The translations under genes were made by a program, and so were the position numbers. DNA of 64,000 nt from Pleurodeles waltl (lineage: Eukaryota > Chordata > Amphibia > Caudata > Salamandridae): contig NC_090451.1 of NCBI RefSeq assembly GCF_031143425.1, positions 667,368,508 through 667,432,507 of the forward strand. The letters are read 5' to 3'. Below are positions 46,577 through 57,998 of the stretch, in pieces (positions within the stretch are counted from its first letter, which is position 1; every line of letters begins with the position of its first letter). Below the pieces are notes generated by a model that made no database searches, was not told the DNA's origin, and was given only the letters and a program-made list of their open reading frames with translations.

Positions 46577-47645
46577 TGACCCAAGGGTAGGTCGCTCCCC
46601 CTGCCGCTGCAGCTCCTCCAGGTTCCTGAGTTCCTGAGACCCACCTCACAGTAAGTACCCCCCACCTCCTAGCCCCTCGCTCTGCCCTGCGCTACTCACC
46701 CTCTCTCCTGCTCCTGCTTCTTTTCTTCTTCTCTGTTCTTCTGTTCTTCCTCCTCGCTCCTCGTCTGTAATCTTCTTCTGTACTCTTCTTTCCCCGTCTT
46801 CACTCTACTTCTCTTCTTCCTCATCTTCTTCTGTGGTCTTCTGCCCTCTGTTCTTCGTTTTCTGTATCTTCTTCTGTATCTTCTTCTGTATCTTCTTCTG
46901 TATCTTCTTCTGTATCTTCTTCTGTATCTTCTTCTGTGTTCTTCCGGTCTTCCTTTCGTCTCTCCTTCCGGTCTTCTGATCTTCCTTTCTTCTCTCCTTC
47001 TGGTCTTCTGTTCTTCTGTTCTTCTTGTCTTCTAACTTCGGCTCTTCTGCCTCCTCCGTCCTCTTCTCCCCGCGCCTGCCCTCCTGCTCCTGCCTCATCC
47101 CCCTCCCCCACTTGCATCCCCCTCTCTATCTCCCCTATCTAACCTGTTCACTATCTACCTCCCCCACTCCTCCTATCTACCTATCTCTCTATCTCTCTAT
47201 CCCACTATCTAACTCCCTCACTCTCCACCTCCTCCTATCTTCCTATCTCTCTATCTATTTCCCTATCTATCGATTTCCCTATCTATTTTCTCTATCTATT
47301 TCTCTATCTCTCCCCCCCTCCCTCACCCCCTCTATTACCTATCTTCCTATCCTCTCACTCTACCTCACCCTCACCCACCTCTACAACCCCCCCTCCCCTA
47401 TCTTCTCAACCCAACTCCTACCTTTCTCCCTTATCTCCTAAACCTCCTAACACTCACCCCCCTCCACCCTTAAATCCCCCTCCCCCAGTTCTTCTCACTC
47501 TACCTGTCCCCCCCTCCCTCGCGCTTTCCCGCCGCGACCTCCTGCACGCCCCCGCCCCCCAGCTCCCATTCGCCCCCACCTGACCCCTCCCGCCTCATAT
47601 GGCGGCCGCCGCGCGAGTGCGCATCGGGCGCGCCAGAGGCAAGCC
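46577..47645 (+). repeat. LINE 5' UTR, tandem copy 2
   Basis: The second copy starts with the same TGACCCAAGGGTAGGTCGC. It is about 70 bases longer than the first by its ATATGGCGGCCGC landmark, partly because it has six rather than three TGTATCTTCTTC units and extra CTATCT units. After the GCGGCCGCCGCGCGA segment it continues into the leader of ORF2, whereas copy 1 jumps to the start of copy 2. Confidence 0.8.
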
Positions 47646-47760
47646 CGTCTGCGCCCGTCTGCGCCCGTCTGCGCCCGTCTGCGCCCGTCTGCGCCCGTCT
47701 GCGCCCGTCTGCGCCCGTCTGCGCCCGTCTGCGCCCGTCTGCGCCCGTCCGCGCCTGTCC
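47644..47760 (+). repeat. 10-bp GC-rich minisatellite in the LINE leader
   Basis: Nine perfect units of GCGCCCGTCT (47651-47740), flanked by variant units (GCCCGTCT before, GCGCCCGTCC and GCGCCTGTCC after). A 10-bp unit rotates the reading frame, so all three frames stay open here. This explains the long meaningless open frames on both strands. Confidence 0.92.
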
Positions 47761-47944
47761 CGCGCCCAGCGCCACGACCCCTGGTCCCCAGCTCTCCCAA
47801 GCCCCGCTGACCCGCTACGACCCCACCACCCTCCACGCCCTCAACCCAGGACGCTCCAACACTTGCTTCCAAGCTCACCCCAAACGCACCCATGGACCCT
47901 TTGCCTGCAACTCCTGCAAACGCACCTTCCACCACGCAACAACC

Positions 47945-50764
47945 ATGACCACCAGCCCACGCGCCATCAACACCCTCAAGTGCATCCTAGTCAACGCTCG
48001 CTCCGTCCACAAACACGCCATTGAACTCTGGGACCTCCTGGACTCCATAGCACCGGACGTCGCCTTCATCACGGAGACCTGGATGAATGCCTCCTCGGCC
48101 CCTGACATCGCCACTGCCATCCCCGAAGGCTACAAGATCTCCAGAAAAGACCACACCAACCAGGTAGGAGGAGGTATCGCCATCGTCTTCAAAGACTCCA
48201 TCAGCGTCACCACCTCCACCGAAGACACCCCTCTCGCCGCTGAACACCTGCATTTTCAGATTCGCACCGATCCGAGGACCACCCTCAGAGGATCCCTCAT
48301 CTACCGTCCTCCCGGGCCACGCGCCCCTTTCAGCGACGCCATCGCCGACTTCATCTCCCCGCACGCCCTCGCCTTGCCGGACTACATCCTCCTAGGTGAC
48401 CTCAACTTCCATCTGGAACAAAACAACGACCCCAACACCACCACCCTGCTCGACAACCTCGCCAACCTCGGCCTCAAACAACTGGTGAACACCTCCACCC
48501 ACATCGCCGGACACACGCTTGACCCCATCTTCTCCGCCAGCAAACACGTCTTCTTCAGCCACGCCTCCGCCCTACACTGGACCGACCACAGCTGCGTCCA
48601 CTTCACATTCCGACGCGAGACCCGCCACCTCCGCACCCAACCCATCCCTCGTCGACAGTGGAACAAGATCCCCGAAGAGCAACTCTTCTCCGCACTCACC
48701 GCCAACCAACCCACCCTCACCACCGACCCCAACGACGCAGCCCTCAACCTCACAAACTGGATCTCCAACTGCGCAGACATCCTTGCTCCCCTCAAACGCA
48801 CGCATCGACAGACGAACACCAAAAAACCTCTCTGGTTCTCTGACACCCTCAAAGAATCAAAGAAAACTTGTCGCGCCCTTGAGAAAGCCTGGCGCAAGGA
48901 CCGCACCGCTGACAACATGACCGCCCTCAAGAACGCTACCTGCGAACACCACCACCTGATCCGCGCCGCCAAAAGGAACTTTTTCACCGACAGACTGGAC
49001 AAAAACAGACACAACAGCAGAGAACTCTTCAGCATCGTCAAGGAGTTCTCCAACCCCAGCGCCAATGCCAACGCCGTCACACCCTCACAGGATCTGTGCG
49101 AATCCCTCGCCACTTTCTTTCATCGCAAGATTAGCGACCTCCACGACAGCTTCGGACACCAGACCCAACCAAACACCACCGAACTGGCATCCACGGCCAT
49201 CACCCTCAACAACTGGTCCCACATCAACACGGAAGAAACCAAATCCATCATGAACTCTATCCACTCCGGCGCCCCTTCGGACCCCTGCCCGCACTTCATC
49301 TTTAACAAAGCCAACGACATCATCGCCCCGCACCTCCAGACCGTCATCAACTCTTCTTTTTCTTCTGCTACCTTCCCCGAATGCTGGAAACACGCCGAAG
49401 TCAATGCCCTACTAAAGAAACCTACGGCTGACCCGAGCGACCTGAAAAACTTCCGCCCCATCTCTCTTCTGCCTTTCCCAGCCAAAGTAATAGAGAAGAC
49501 CGTCAACAAACAGCTGACCACCTTCCTGGAAGACAACAACCTGCTCGACCCCTCACTAACCGGATTTCGAACCAACCACAGCACTGAAACCGCCCTCATC
49601 TCAGTCACTGACGACATCAGAACCCTGATGGACAACGGTGAAACAGTCGCCCTCATTCTGCTCGACCTCTCGGCTGCCTTTGACACTGTCTGTCACCGCA
49701 CCCTAATCACCCGCCTCCGCTCCACCGGAATCCAAGGCCAGGCCCTGGACTGGATCGCCTCCTTCCTCTCAAACCGTTCCCAAAGAGTTTACCTCCCTCC
49801 GTTTCGCTCAGAACCCACCGAGATCATCTGCGGCGTACCCCAAGGCTCATCACTCAGCCCGACACTCTTCAATGTCTACATGAGCCCCCTCGCCAACATC
49901 ATACGCAAGCACGACATCATCATCACCTCCTACGCCGACGACACGCAACTTATACTCTCCCTCACCAAGGACCCCGCCAGCGCCAAGACCAACCTACAAG
50001 AGGGTATGAAGGACGTCGCAGATTGGATGAGGCTCAGCCGCCTAAAGCTGAACTCTGAAAAAACGGAAGTCCTCATCCTCGGCAACACCCCGTCCGCCTG
50101 GGACGACTCCTGGTGGCCCACAGCCCTCGGCACCGCACCGACCCCCACAGACCACGCCCGCAACCTCGGCTTCATCTTGGACCCTCTTCTCACCATGACC
50201 AAGCAAGTCAACGCCGTGTCCTCCGCCTGCTTCCTCACCCTCCGCATGCTCCGCAAGATCTTCCGCTGGATCCCCGCCGACACCAGAAAAACCGTGACCC
50301 ACGCCCTCGTCACGAGCCGCCTGGACTACCGCAACACCCTCTACGCCGGGACCACAGCCAAACTCCAAAATCGCCTGCAACGCATTCAAAACGCCTCGGC
50401 CCGCCTCATCCTCGACATACCCCGCAGCAGCCACATCTCCGCACACCTGAGACACCTGCACTGGCTCCCAGTCAGCAAAAGGATCACCTTCCGACTTCTC
50501 ACCCACGCACACAAAGCCCTCCATGACAAGGGACCGGAATACCTCAACAGACGCCTCAGCTTCTACGTCCCCACCCGCCTCCTCCGCTCCTCTGGCCTCG
50601 CACTCGCTGCTGTCCCTCGCATCAGCCGCTCCACGGCGGGTGGGAGATCTTTCTCCTTCCTGGCGGCCAAGACCTGGAACTCCCTCCCCACCAGCCTCAG
50701 GACCACCCAGGACCACTCCGCTTTCCGGAGACTCCTAAAGACCTGGCTGTTCGAGCAGCGATAA
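47945..50764 (+). CDS. LINE ORF2: AP endonuclease and reverse transcriptase
   Basis: An uninterrupted 939-codon frame. Residues 10-240 are an apurinic-type endonuclease with ETW, GDLNFH (about 151-156), HTLDPIF and the catalytic TDHS (213-216). Residues about 490-760 are the RT, with RPISLLPFPAKVIEK, LDLSAAFDTVCHR (from 573), GVPQGSSLSPTLFN and the catalytic YADD (663-666). The C-terminal region contains SRLDYRNTLYAG, HLHWLPVSKR and AAKTWNSLPTSLR, typical of CR1/L2-type elements. The protein nicks the target and primes reverse transcription of the LINE RNA. ATG 47945 is the first Met in frame after the leader, but the frame is open further upstream (FACNSCKRTFHHATT), so the true start may be earlier. 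No inactivating change is seen. Confidence 0.92.
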   Translation: MTTSPRAINTLKCILVNARSVHKHAIELWDLLDSIAPDVAFITETWMNASSAPDIATAIPEGYKISRKDHTNQVGGGIAIVFKDSISVTTSTEDTPLAAEHLHFQIRTDPRTTLRGSLIYRPPGPRAPFSDAIADFISPHALALPDYILLGDLNFHLEQNNDPNTTTLLDNLANLGLKQLVNTSTHIAGHTLDPIFSASKHVFFSHASALHWTDHSCVHFTFRRETRHLRTQPIPRRQWNKIPEEQLFSALTANQPTLTTDPNDAALNLTNWISNCADILAPLKRTHRQTNTKKPLWFSDTLKESKKTCRALEKAWRKDRTADNMTALKNATCEHHHLIRAAKRNFFTDRLDKNRHNSRELFSIVKEFSNPSANANAVTPSQDLCESLATFFHRKISDLHDSFGHQTQPNTTELASTAITLNNWSHINTEETKSIMNSIHSGAPSDPCPHFIFNKANDIIAPHLQTVINSSFSSATFPECWKHAEVNALLKKPTADPSDLKNFRPISLLPFPAKVIEKTVNKQLTTFLEDNNLLDPSLTGFRTNHSTETALISVTDDIRTLMDNGETVALILLDLSAAFDTVCHRTLITRLRSTGIQGQALDWIASFLSNRSQRVYLPPFRSEPTEIICGVPQGSSLSPTLFNVYMSPLANIIRKHDIIITSYADDTQLILSLTKDPASAKTNLQEGMKDVADWMRLSRLKLNSEKTEVLILGNTPSAWDDSWWPTALGTAPTPTDHARNLGFILDPLLTMTKQVNAVSSACFLTLRMLRKIFRWIPADTRKTVTHALVTSRLDYRNTLYAGTTAKLQNRLQRIQNASARLILDIPRSSHISAHLRHLHWLPVSKRITFRLLTHAHKALHDKGPEYLNRRLSFYVPTRLLRSSGLALAAVPRISRSTAGGRSFSFLAAKTWNSLPTSLRTTQDHSAFRRLLKTWLFEQR

Positions 50765-50828
50765 CCCCCTCTTTTTCCCCTAGCGCCTTGAGACCCGCAC
50801 GGGTGAGTAGCGCGCTTTATAAATGTTA

Positions 50829-50852
50829 ATGATTTGATTTGATTTGATTTGA
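50829..50852 (+). repeat. LINE 3' tail (TGATT)n
   Basis: About four to five tandem units of TGATT/TTGAT close the element after ATAAATGTTAATG. Short tandem 3' tails replace poly(A) in CR1/L2-type elements. Confidence 0.8.
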
Positions 50853-50857
50853 CCCAA

Positions 50858-53800
50858 ACAATCATTTATAATTTGGCCTTGTTTACGTAATATGCCACAA
50901 AAAAGTATTTCCATCCCACGTAGTTTAGACAACCTAGTTACATAATTTGACTATGTTTAACATGGTTAATCTTGGTGTGAGATTCCTCCTGTGTCCATGC
51001 TTTATTGTAAGGCACAAACAATGCACAGGGCGCTGAATGGCCATGATAGTGCCGCCTGCCGGTTACTTGGCTTCTTAGCGCTTAGAGCTTGTCTGCGATT
51101 GTATGTTTGCCCACAGGGTGACATCTCACATAATTTGATCCTTGACATTCCAGAGACACATTTTATATTTTGGTCTCTAAATATCCCGATATTTGCTGCT
51201 GACAGGGAAACAGCATGAAATGGAACCTATAAAAATAGACAGGACTTTAACCCCCTGTGCTTTCAGTTCCATCTGCAGCCTTTATTGCCCCGAAAATGGG
51301 AGCTAAATTACCAGTGCCAGGGGTAGCAGAGGGCAAGCCAAGGGTAGCTGCTACCCAGTCTAATTTTTGTCAACAACGCCATGAATAATGACCAATGAGG
51401 GGTATACAGAAGTTCAAGGTTTACAAGTGGGCATGAAGATGTAGGCATGTATAGACCCCATCTTGCAGTTCATTATATTGTAATTACATTTATATAGCGC
51501 TTGGTACCTCTGACGAGATGTTCAAGAGCTTCATGCTGCGCAGCACCCTGCTGCAGGATCCAATGTTTAGAGCTTAATCCACCATTTATTGGTTGTTCAG
51601 TTAGTCTTGTGCCATTAAGGCAACAATTCCATGCATTTACGCCAGTTTCTTTGTCTTTGATTAAATTAGTATGAATTGGGTGTGAGCTATATTTGTGGGA
51701 GGTATGTGAGTTCGTGCATATGGTTGGTGGCATTCACAGATACAGACGATTAGGTATTGGTATGTTGCAGGGATATGACTTTCAAAGGAGAGGTTGTGAT
51801 CTTTGAAATGAGATGATGGCATTTGCAGAAATACAATAACATAAATAGTAAAACACGCAAGGCTGTGTTGAGAATGATGAGACATGCAAGGGGTGGAAAG
51901 TGAGGAGAGGATCTTTGGAAAGAAAAATAAGGAGAGGCGACATTTGTAACTTTTAAGTCAAGGTCAACTTTCCTGCAGGGTTGTCGGAATAAAGAGAGAG
52001 CTGTTGGCAGATACCGTGGAACCGGAGGATGCAAAACTCTTGAAGGGAATGAGATTATTTGCATGTGAGACGGTGCTATTCTGGGTACTCCTCAAGAAGC
52101 TCTAGGAAAGGAGAACAGTCTGTCCGCTGCTAGGCGACCGCTGAACACCACTTCAGCAAGGACAGCTAATTAGCACAGGGGTTCCAGGTGCTTTTCTGTT
52201 TTTTAATTGCCACCTCACATATGTTGACTATGCAGGATGCAGCAGTCATCATACATTCAACAGCAAGTCTAGCTGTGTATACAAAATTAAGAGCTTCTTT
52301 ATGTACTGTGAAAGTATTTTTAGGTAAAAGTGGGTAGACATTTTATTTGTAAGTGAAGTGTGTAAAGTATGTAGTTACTGGATTTAAACCACAGGGAACA
52401 TCCTATGGATTGTATACATTATCATTTTGTTAAAGGGTCGCCACTCAGATCGCACTTGTGGCCTGCCATTGTGCTACATTAGTTGTAGATTTCAGGGGTT
52501 TCCAAGGATAACATAATGTGATTTTGGTCTCTAGTTCAACAACAACTCGGAACCTTCGTTCCCAAAGAAAATTTATATAGTTGCGGGTTCCCAGATCACG
52601 CCTGGAAAACTTTTGTGCATTCCTGCGTACGCTGATGCATGCATCAAGGTACCTGGTGGGCAATTATTTGTGTAATGTCATACGTTAGTGTAATTGGACT
52701 TTTTGACTTTACTTTTCCTTTCCTCTTTGAAAACACCCTTCTCTACACTCATACCAATTTTGGGGATGCTCCTTTCCCATTCTCAACCCTGGAGATAGGT
52801 ATACTACTGACGTTGCCAGAAGCAGCAAAAAGTTTGTGAATGCTCGTAAACTTGGAAGTTTGTGGTGTGCAGACCTTGGCCTAGCACTCCTACCAGAAAT
52901 GCCTTCCCCCATCCATGGGAGACTTGCCCCACATAATTATACAACTTACTGGGGTAAAATAACACGGAAGTAAATACGTTCCCAAGCGTCAATCCGTGGT
53001 TTATAAATACAAAATGTGAGTTTGTAGAAGTTAATCATGTCATGTGTACTTTTCTTTATTTAATTGTTGTGAATGTTTGTACAGTGGGCTTCAGTGATTG
53101 GTGGATTCATTTAGAGCATCGACGTGGGAGGTAAAGAAAGAAAAGCTGCAGCCTTCAAAGTCATTCAGGAGTAAATGTTGGAAGGGAGAGGTCAGACTTC
53201 AGTTGCTTTCACAAAAATCTTTCATTGTAGTGGGGCTTTGTGAGCGACACCCAGAGGCATGAACCTTGATGCTGCAGGGTGTTCCCCCAAACTGTCAGCT
53301 CAGGCAGCAGCAGAGTGTTAGGGCTGGGGGAGGCCAACTTTAGGTGTCTGATTGGGCAATATGTGCTGAATAACGCGGATTGCAGCCAGGGCTGGGCAAT
53401 GCAAGTGGTTGTGTTCCAGACAGAGGATTTTGGCGACGATTCATTGTTTAAACACCATTCAATGGAGTGATTTAAAAGCAGGAGTGAAGTGGTCTGAGCC
53501 CTTTAAATTAGAGTTGTTTTGTAAGTTGCCTTAGGATTTGGCTGGTGGCCCAGCACCCCTGGATGCCATCGCCGGCACTCAATGAGTGATAAGTCCACTC
53601 CTATGCCAAGGGTCTTGAATGTGAAGTAGGTGAAGTGTTCTTTGAAGATGACAATGGCAGAAAACACATTTTTGTTAGGAGTAAAGCGGAGGAGCAAAGG
53701 ATAAATATGAGCCGAAGGCAGGGCGTAACTTCTTTTGGTGCAGCAGGTTCAGTGGCGCCAGTGCCCAGGGGTCTGAGGAGCCCACTGAACCCTGATTATT

Positions 53801-55065
53801 ACTGCATTTTATAATTCAGACAGCAGCCAGGAGGCCAACTGTGTTCCTTGCGTGAGCGCCCACAACATATTACCTACGCTATTGGTTTAGGATCTCACCC
53901 AGATTTCTAAGGTAAATACCAGGTGTGGAAGGAGTATCCAGAGACCAAGGCTATAGTGTTGTGAGGGTTTCAGGTTTATCGGGACCACAAGTAGAATCAA
54001 ATATTTGTTCTCATTCAAGCAGAGCCAAAAGATATTGTTTTTTTAATGTGTTGGGGGGAACCATGAGTATTTCTTCTGTGTTGAGTTTGTTTCCAGATCC
54101 TCATGTGATTTTGGTGTGCATATCATGGTCTACATCATGGCTTTCGAGGAACCAAGTGTGACACGTAACAGTGGCGAAGCAAGAGTGACATGGGCCTGAA
54201 TGCAGGAAAGAAAAGTGGACCACCTCCATGTCTCTTGGGTGGTTAATTAAAACAGTCCTATTTGGGAGTCCATTGAGCCCTGATGATCCCTGAGCCCAGG
54301 TGCCACTGCTGCTGCTGCACTGATGATAGCTTAGATAGGGTAGTAACTGTGCCTCTTATGGACCTGAAATACGGCTTGATGTCATTGAGGAGGTTGTTGG
54401 TTTCTAAACAGGCAGCAAGTTGAGTTCAGACTCAGCATCGAAGATTGTGGGAGTAGAAGGGAGGCAGGGATGAGTCTGGGGTTTACCGGGTTGTCTGGGG
54501 GTCAGTAATAGGTTTGTTTGCAAGTGGTGTGATTGATGATGGTGTGTTTGATTGTTGATCGTGATTCCAGCCTATAATTAGGAGTTGTAGAATTTGGTGA
54601 AGATCGCACAAAGACGGATTGGTTGATTTGTCAATGTTCACACAGGGGGGAGAACTGAAGGGCTTGTAGGTGGTTTTTGATTGTTGCTGTTCTAAACTGC
54701 CATGTTTATATTTTCAGTTGTCGGAGTAAAAAATCCCAAAAGCAGTGGGAACATGTCAGTTATTTTTTACAATTTTCAACATTTTCAAGGGAGGTTTACA
54801 ACAAACTCACAGGAGGTTTCTGGTTGATGTACTTAGTAGTTGGAGAAGGGTTGTAGTAATTTCCTGATTAACCCCGAAGAGTTCTTTTAAGTTGTTGATT
54901 CTATTGATATGAGACTAAACATAGCTTCTTCCTTTGTATATATCTGCTTTATGCATGGATATATGTTGGGTTTTTTTTATCACTCAGAGGAAAGACTTTT
55001 CCATCTTCTTTCGAAAGATAAAATTGTTTGGTTTAGATTTCGAGACCTTCAGAGATGTATGCATG
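50858..55065. other. Region without recognised genes
   Basis: About 4.2 kb of mostly unique-looking sequence with short open frames. A minus-strand LINE or SINE tail-like motif (AGCGCTATATAAATGTAATT read on the minus strand) lies at 51481-51502. The GC-richer pieces at 53715-53850 and 54170-54320 may be old repeat fragments, but no termini could be matched. Confidence 0.35.
51475..51560 (-). repeat. Possible SINE/LINE 3'-end fragment
   Basis: Read on the minus strand the sequence ends CAAGCGCTATATAAATGTAA, similar to the GCGCTTTATAAATGTTAA just before the tail of the LINE at 50.8 kb. This suggests a tail shared with the CR1/L2 group. The body of the repeat is not identifiable. Confidence 0.35.
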
Positions 55066-57979
55066 TGTGTAGGAAAGTACCATCTTGCCTGGCATGTTAC
55101 CCCCATATTTCACTGTATGTATGTTGTTTTAGTCTATGTGTCACTGGGACCCTGCCAGGCAGGGCCCCAGTGCTCATAAGTATGTGCCCTTTATGTGTTC
55201 CTTGTGTGATGCCTAACTGTCTCACTGAGGCTCAGCTAACCAGAACCTCAGTGGTTATGCTCTATCTGCTTTCCAAATTTTTCACTAACAGGCTAGTGAC
55301 TAAATTTACCAATTCACATTGGCATACTGGTACACCCATATAATTCCCTTGTATATGGTACTGAGGTACCCAGGGTATTGGGGTTCCAGGAGATCCCTGT
55401 GGGCTGCAGCATTTCTTTTGCCACCCATAGGGAGATCTGACAATTCTTACACAGGCCTGTCACTGCAGCCTGCGTGAAATAACGTCCACGTTATTTCACA
55501 GCCATTGACCACTGCACATAAGTAACTTATAAGTCACCTATATGTCTAACCTTCACCTGGTGAAGGTTGGGTGCAAAGTTACTTAGTGTGTGGGCACCCT
55601 GGCACTAGCCAAGGTGCCTCCACATCGTTCAGGGCAAATTCCCCGGACTTTGTGAGTGCGGGGACACCATTAGACGCGTGCACTATACATAGGTCACTAC
55701 CTATGTATAGCGTCACAATGGTAACTCCGAACATGGCCATGTAACATGATCCCCTGGGCCTCTAGCACAGAAGCCGGGTACTGCCAAACTGCCTTTCCGG
55801 GGTCTCCACTGCAGCTGCTGCCAACCCCTCAGACAGGTTTCTGCCCTCCTGGGGTCCAGGCAGCCCTGGCCCAGGAAGGCAGAACAAAGGATTTCCTCTA
55901 AAGAGAGGGTGTTACACCCTCTCCCTTTGGGAATAGGTGTGAAGGGCTGGCGAGGAGTAGCCTCCCCCAGCCTCTGGAAATGCTTTGATGGGCACAGATG
56001 GTGCCCATTTCTGCATAAGTCAGTCTACACCGGTTCAGGGATCCCCCAGCCCTGCTCTGGCGCGAAACTGGACAAAGGAAAGGGGAGTGACCACTCTCCT
56101 GACCAGTACCTCCCAGGGGAGGTGCCATGAGCTCCTCCAGTGTGTCCCAGGCCTCTGCCATCTTGGAAACAGAGGTGTTGGGGGGACACTGGACTGCTCT
56201 GAGTGGCCAGTGCCAGCAGGTGACGTCAGAGGCTCCTTCTGATAGGCTCTTACTTCTCTTGGTAGCCAATCCTCCTAACTTGGTAGCCAAACCTCCTTTT
56301 CTGGCTATTTAGGGTCTCTGCTTTGGGGAATTCTTCAGATAACGAATGCAAGAGCTCACCAGAGTTCCTCTGCATTTCCCTCTTCACCTTCTACCAAAGG
56401 ATCGACCACTGACTGCTCCAGGACGCCTGCAAAACTGCAACAAAGTAGCAAGATGACTACCAGCAACATTGTAGCGCCTAATCCTGCCGGCTTTCTCAAC
56501 TGTTTCCAGGTGGTGCATGCTCTGGGGGTAGCCTGCCTTCACCCTGCACCAGAAGCTCTGAAGAAATCTACCGTGGGTCGACAGAATCTTCCCCCTGCTA
56601 ATGCAGGCACCAAAAAACTGCATCACTGGTCCTCTGGGTCCCCTCTCATCCTGACGAGCGTGGTCCCTGGAACAAAGCAACTCTGTCCAAGTGACTCCCA
56701 CAGTCCAGTCACTCTTCAGTCCAAGTTTGGTGGAGGTAAGCCCTTGCATCCCCACGCTAGACTGCAAAGCTGTGTACCGCGTGATTTGCAGCTGCTCCAG
56801 CTCCTGTGCACTATTCCAGGATTTCCTTTGTGCACAGCCTAGCCTGGGTCCCCAGCACTCCTTCCTGCAGTGCACAACCTTCTGAGTTGTCCTCCGACGT
56901 CGTGGGACCCCCTTTTGTGACTTCACGTGGACTCCGGTTCACTCTTCTTCTAAGTGCCTGTTGGGGTACTTCTGCGGGTGCTGCCTGCTTCTGTGAGGGC
57001 TCTCTGAGTTGCTGAGCGCCCCCTCTGTCTCCTGCTCCAAAAGGTGACATCCTGGTCCTTCCTGGTCCTCAGCAGCACCCAAAAACCTCTACTGCAACCC
57101 TTGCAGCTAGCAAGGCTTGTTTGCGGTATCTCTGCAAGGGAACACCTCTGCAAGCTTCATCGCGATGTGGGACATCTGTCTTCCAAAGGAGAAGTTCCTA
57201 GTCCTCTTCTTTCTTGCAGAACTCCAAGCTTCTTCCAACCAGAGGCAGCTTCCTTGCACCTTCATTCGGGGTTTCCTGGGCGACTATTGGACTTGGTCCC
57301 CTTGTCTTACAGGTACTCAGGTCCGGAAATCCGTTGTCAGTGCACTGCTGGTGTTTGTTTTTCCTGCAGAATCCCCCTATCACGACTATTGTGCTCTCTG
57401 GGGGTAGTAGGTGCACTTTACTCCTACTTTTCAGGGTCTTGGGGTGGGATATTTTTCTAACCCTCACTGTTTTCTTACAGTCCCAGCGACCCTCTACAAG
57501 CTCACATTGGTCTGCGGTCCATTCGTGGTTCGCATTCCACTTTTGGAGTATATGGTTTGTGTTGCCCCTATACCGATGCTTGCCTATTGCAACCTATTGT
57601 AATTCTACACTGTTTACATTACTTTTCTTGCTCTTACTTACCTAATTTTGGTTTGTGTACATATAACTTGTGTATATAACTTACCTTCTTACTGATGGTA
57701 CTCACTGAGATACTTTTGGCATATTGTCATAAAAATAAAGTACCTCGATTTTTAGTAACTCTGTGTATTGTGTTTTCTTATGATATTGTGCATATGATAT
57801 AAGTGGTATAGTAGGAGATTTGCATGTCTCTTAGTTCAGCCTAAGCTGCTTTGCCATAGCTACCTTCTATCATCCTAAGCTGCTAGAAACATCTCTTCTA
57901 CACTAATAAGGGATAACTGGACCTGGCACAATGTGTAAGTACCTCTGGTACCCACTACAAGCCAGGCCAGCCTCCTACA
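55066..57979 (+). repeat. 5' LTR (about 2.9 kb)
   Basis: Starts TGTGTAGGAAAGTACC and ends CAGCCTCCTACA. The first 890 bases recur at 63105-64000 with scattered substitutions and small indels. The AATAAA at 57734-57739 near its end is a likely poly(A) signal. It is unusually long for a gypsy LTR. Open frames within it (such as 56453-57645) carry no motif and are not genes. Because the start could equally be TGTAGG at 55068, the boundary is uncertain by 2 bases. Confidence 0.88.
57734..57739 (+). terminator. LTR polyadenylation signal AATAAA
   Basis: AATAAA in the 3' part of the 5' LTR, followed about 35 bases later by a TGTGTATTGTGTTTTC U/GU-rich stretch, the usual downstream element. The equivalent position in the 3' LTR lies beyond the window. 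Confidence 0.6.
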
Positions 57980-57980
57980 T

Positions 57981-57998
57981 TGGTGGTACAGCGGTGGG
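57981..57998 (+). other. Primer-binding site
   Basis: TGGTGGTACAGCGGTGGG begins one base after the LTR end. TGG complements the CCA tail of a tRNA, as expected for minus-strand priming. The tRNA species was not identified. Confidence 0.65.

Larger units (their letters stand above)
45591..50852 (+). mobile_element. Non-LTR retrotransposon (CR1/L2-group LINE), near full length
   Basis: A pyrimidine-rich 5' region in two tandem copies (from 45591 and 46577) leads into one long ORF2 (47945-50764). A short 3' UTR follows (GCGCTTTATAAATGTTAATG) with a tail of TGATT repeats ending at about 50852. The 8-mer TGACCCAA is present at the 5' start (45591-45598) and just after the tail (50850-50857), a probable target duplication. 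Single ORF2 coding, AP-type endonuclease, RT and a microsatellite 3' tail fit the CR1/L2 group. An ORF1 was not recognised. Confidence 0.85.

Noticed and set aside
45820..47117. Minus-strand Arg/Glu/Lys-rich open frames of 83-98 codons (45820-46090 and 46805-47117)
   Set aside because: They are translations of CT-rich simple sequence in the LINE 5' UTR, occur in several frames at once and repeat with the tandem copies.
45848..47441. Plus-strand Ser/Leu/Tyr-rich frames (138-177 codons)
   Set aside because: Low-complexity readings of TATCTCTC and TTCTTCTG repeats, without a domain or start context.
47644..47760. Regular direct repeats considered as a CRISPR array
   Set aside because: The 10-bp units are contiguous without spacers, and the context is eukaryotic. 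It is a minisatellite.
48382..50716. Long minus-strand open frames opposite LINE ORF2 (up to 243 codons)
   Set aside because: Antisense shadows of a GC-rich coding region with clear endonuclease and RT motifs on the plus strand.
55985..57645. Several 60-180-codon frames within the 5' LTR
   Set aside because: They lie inside a defined LTR, carry no domain, and are on both strands.
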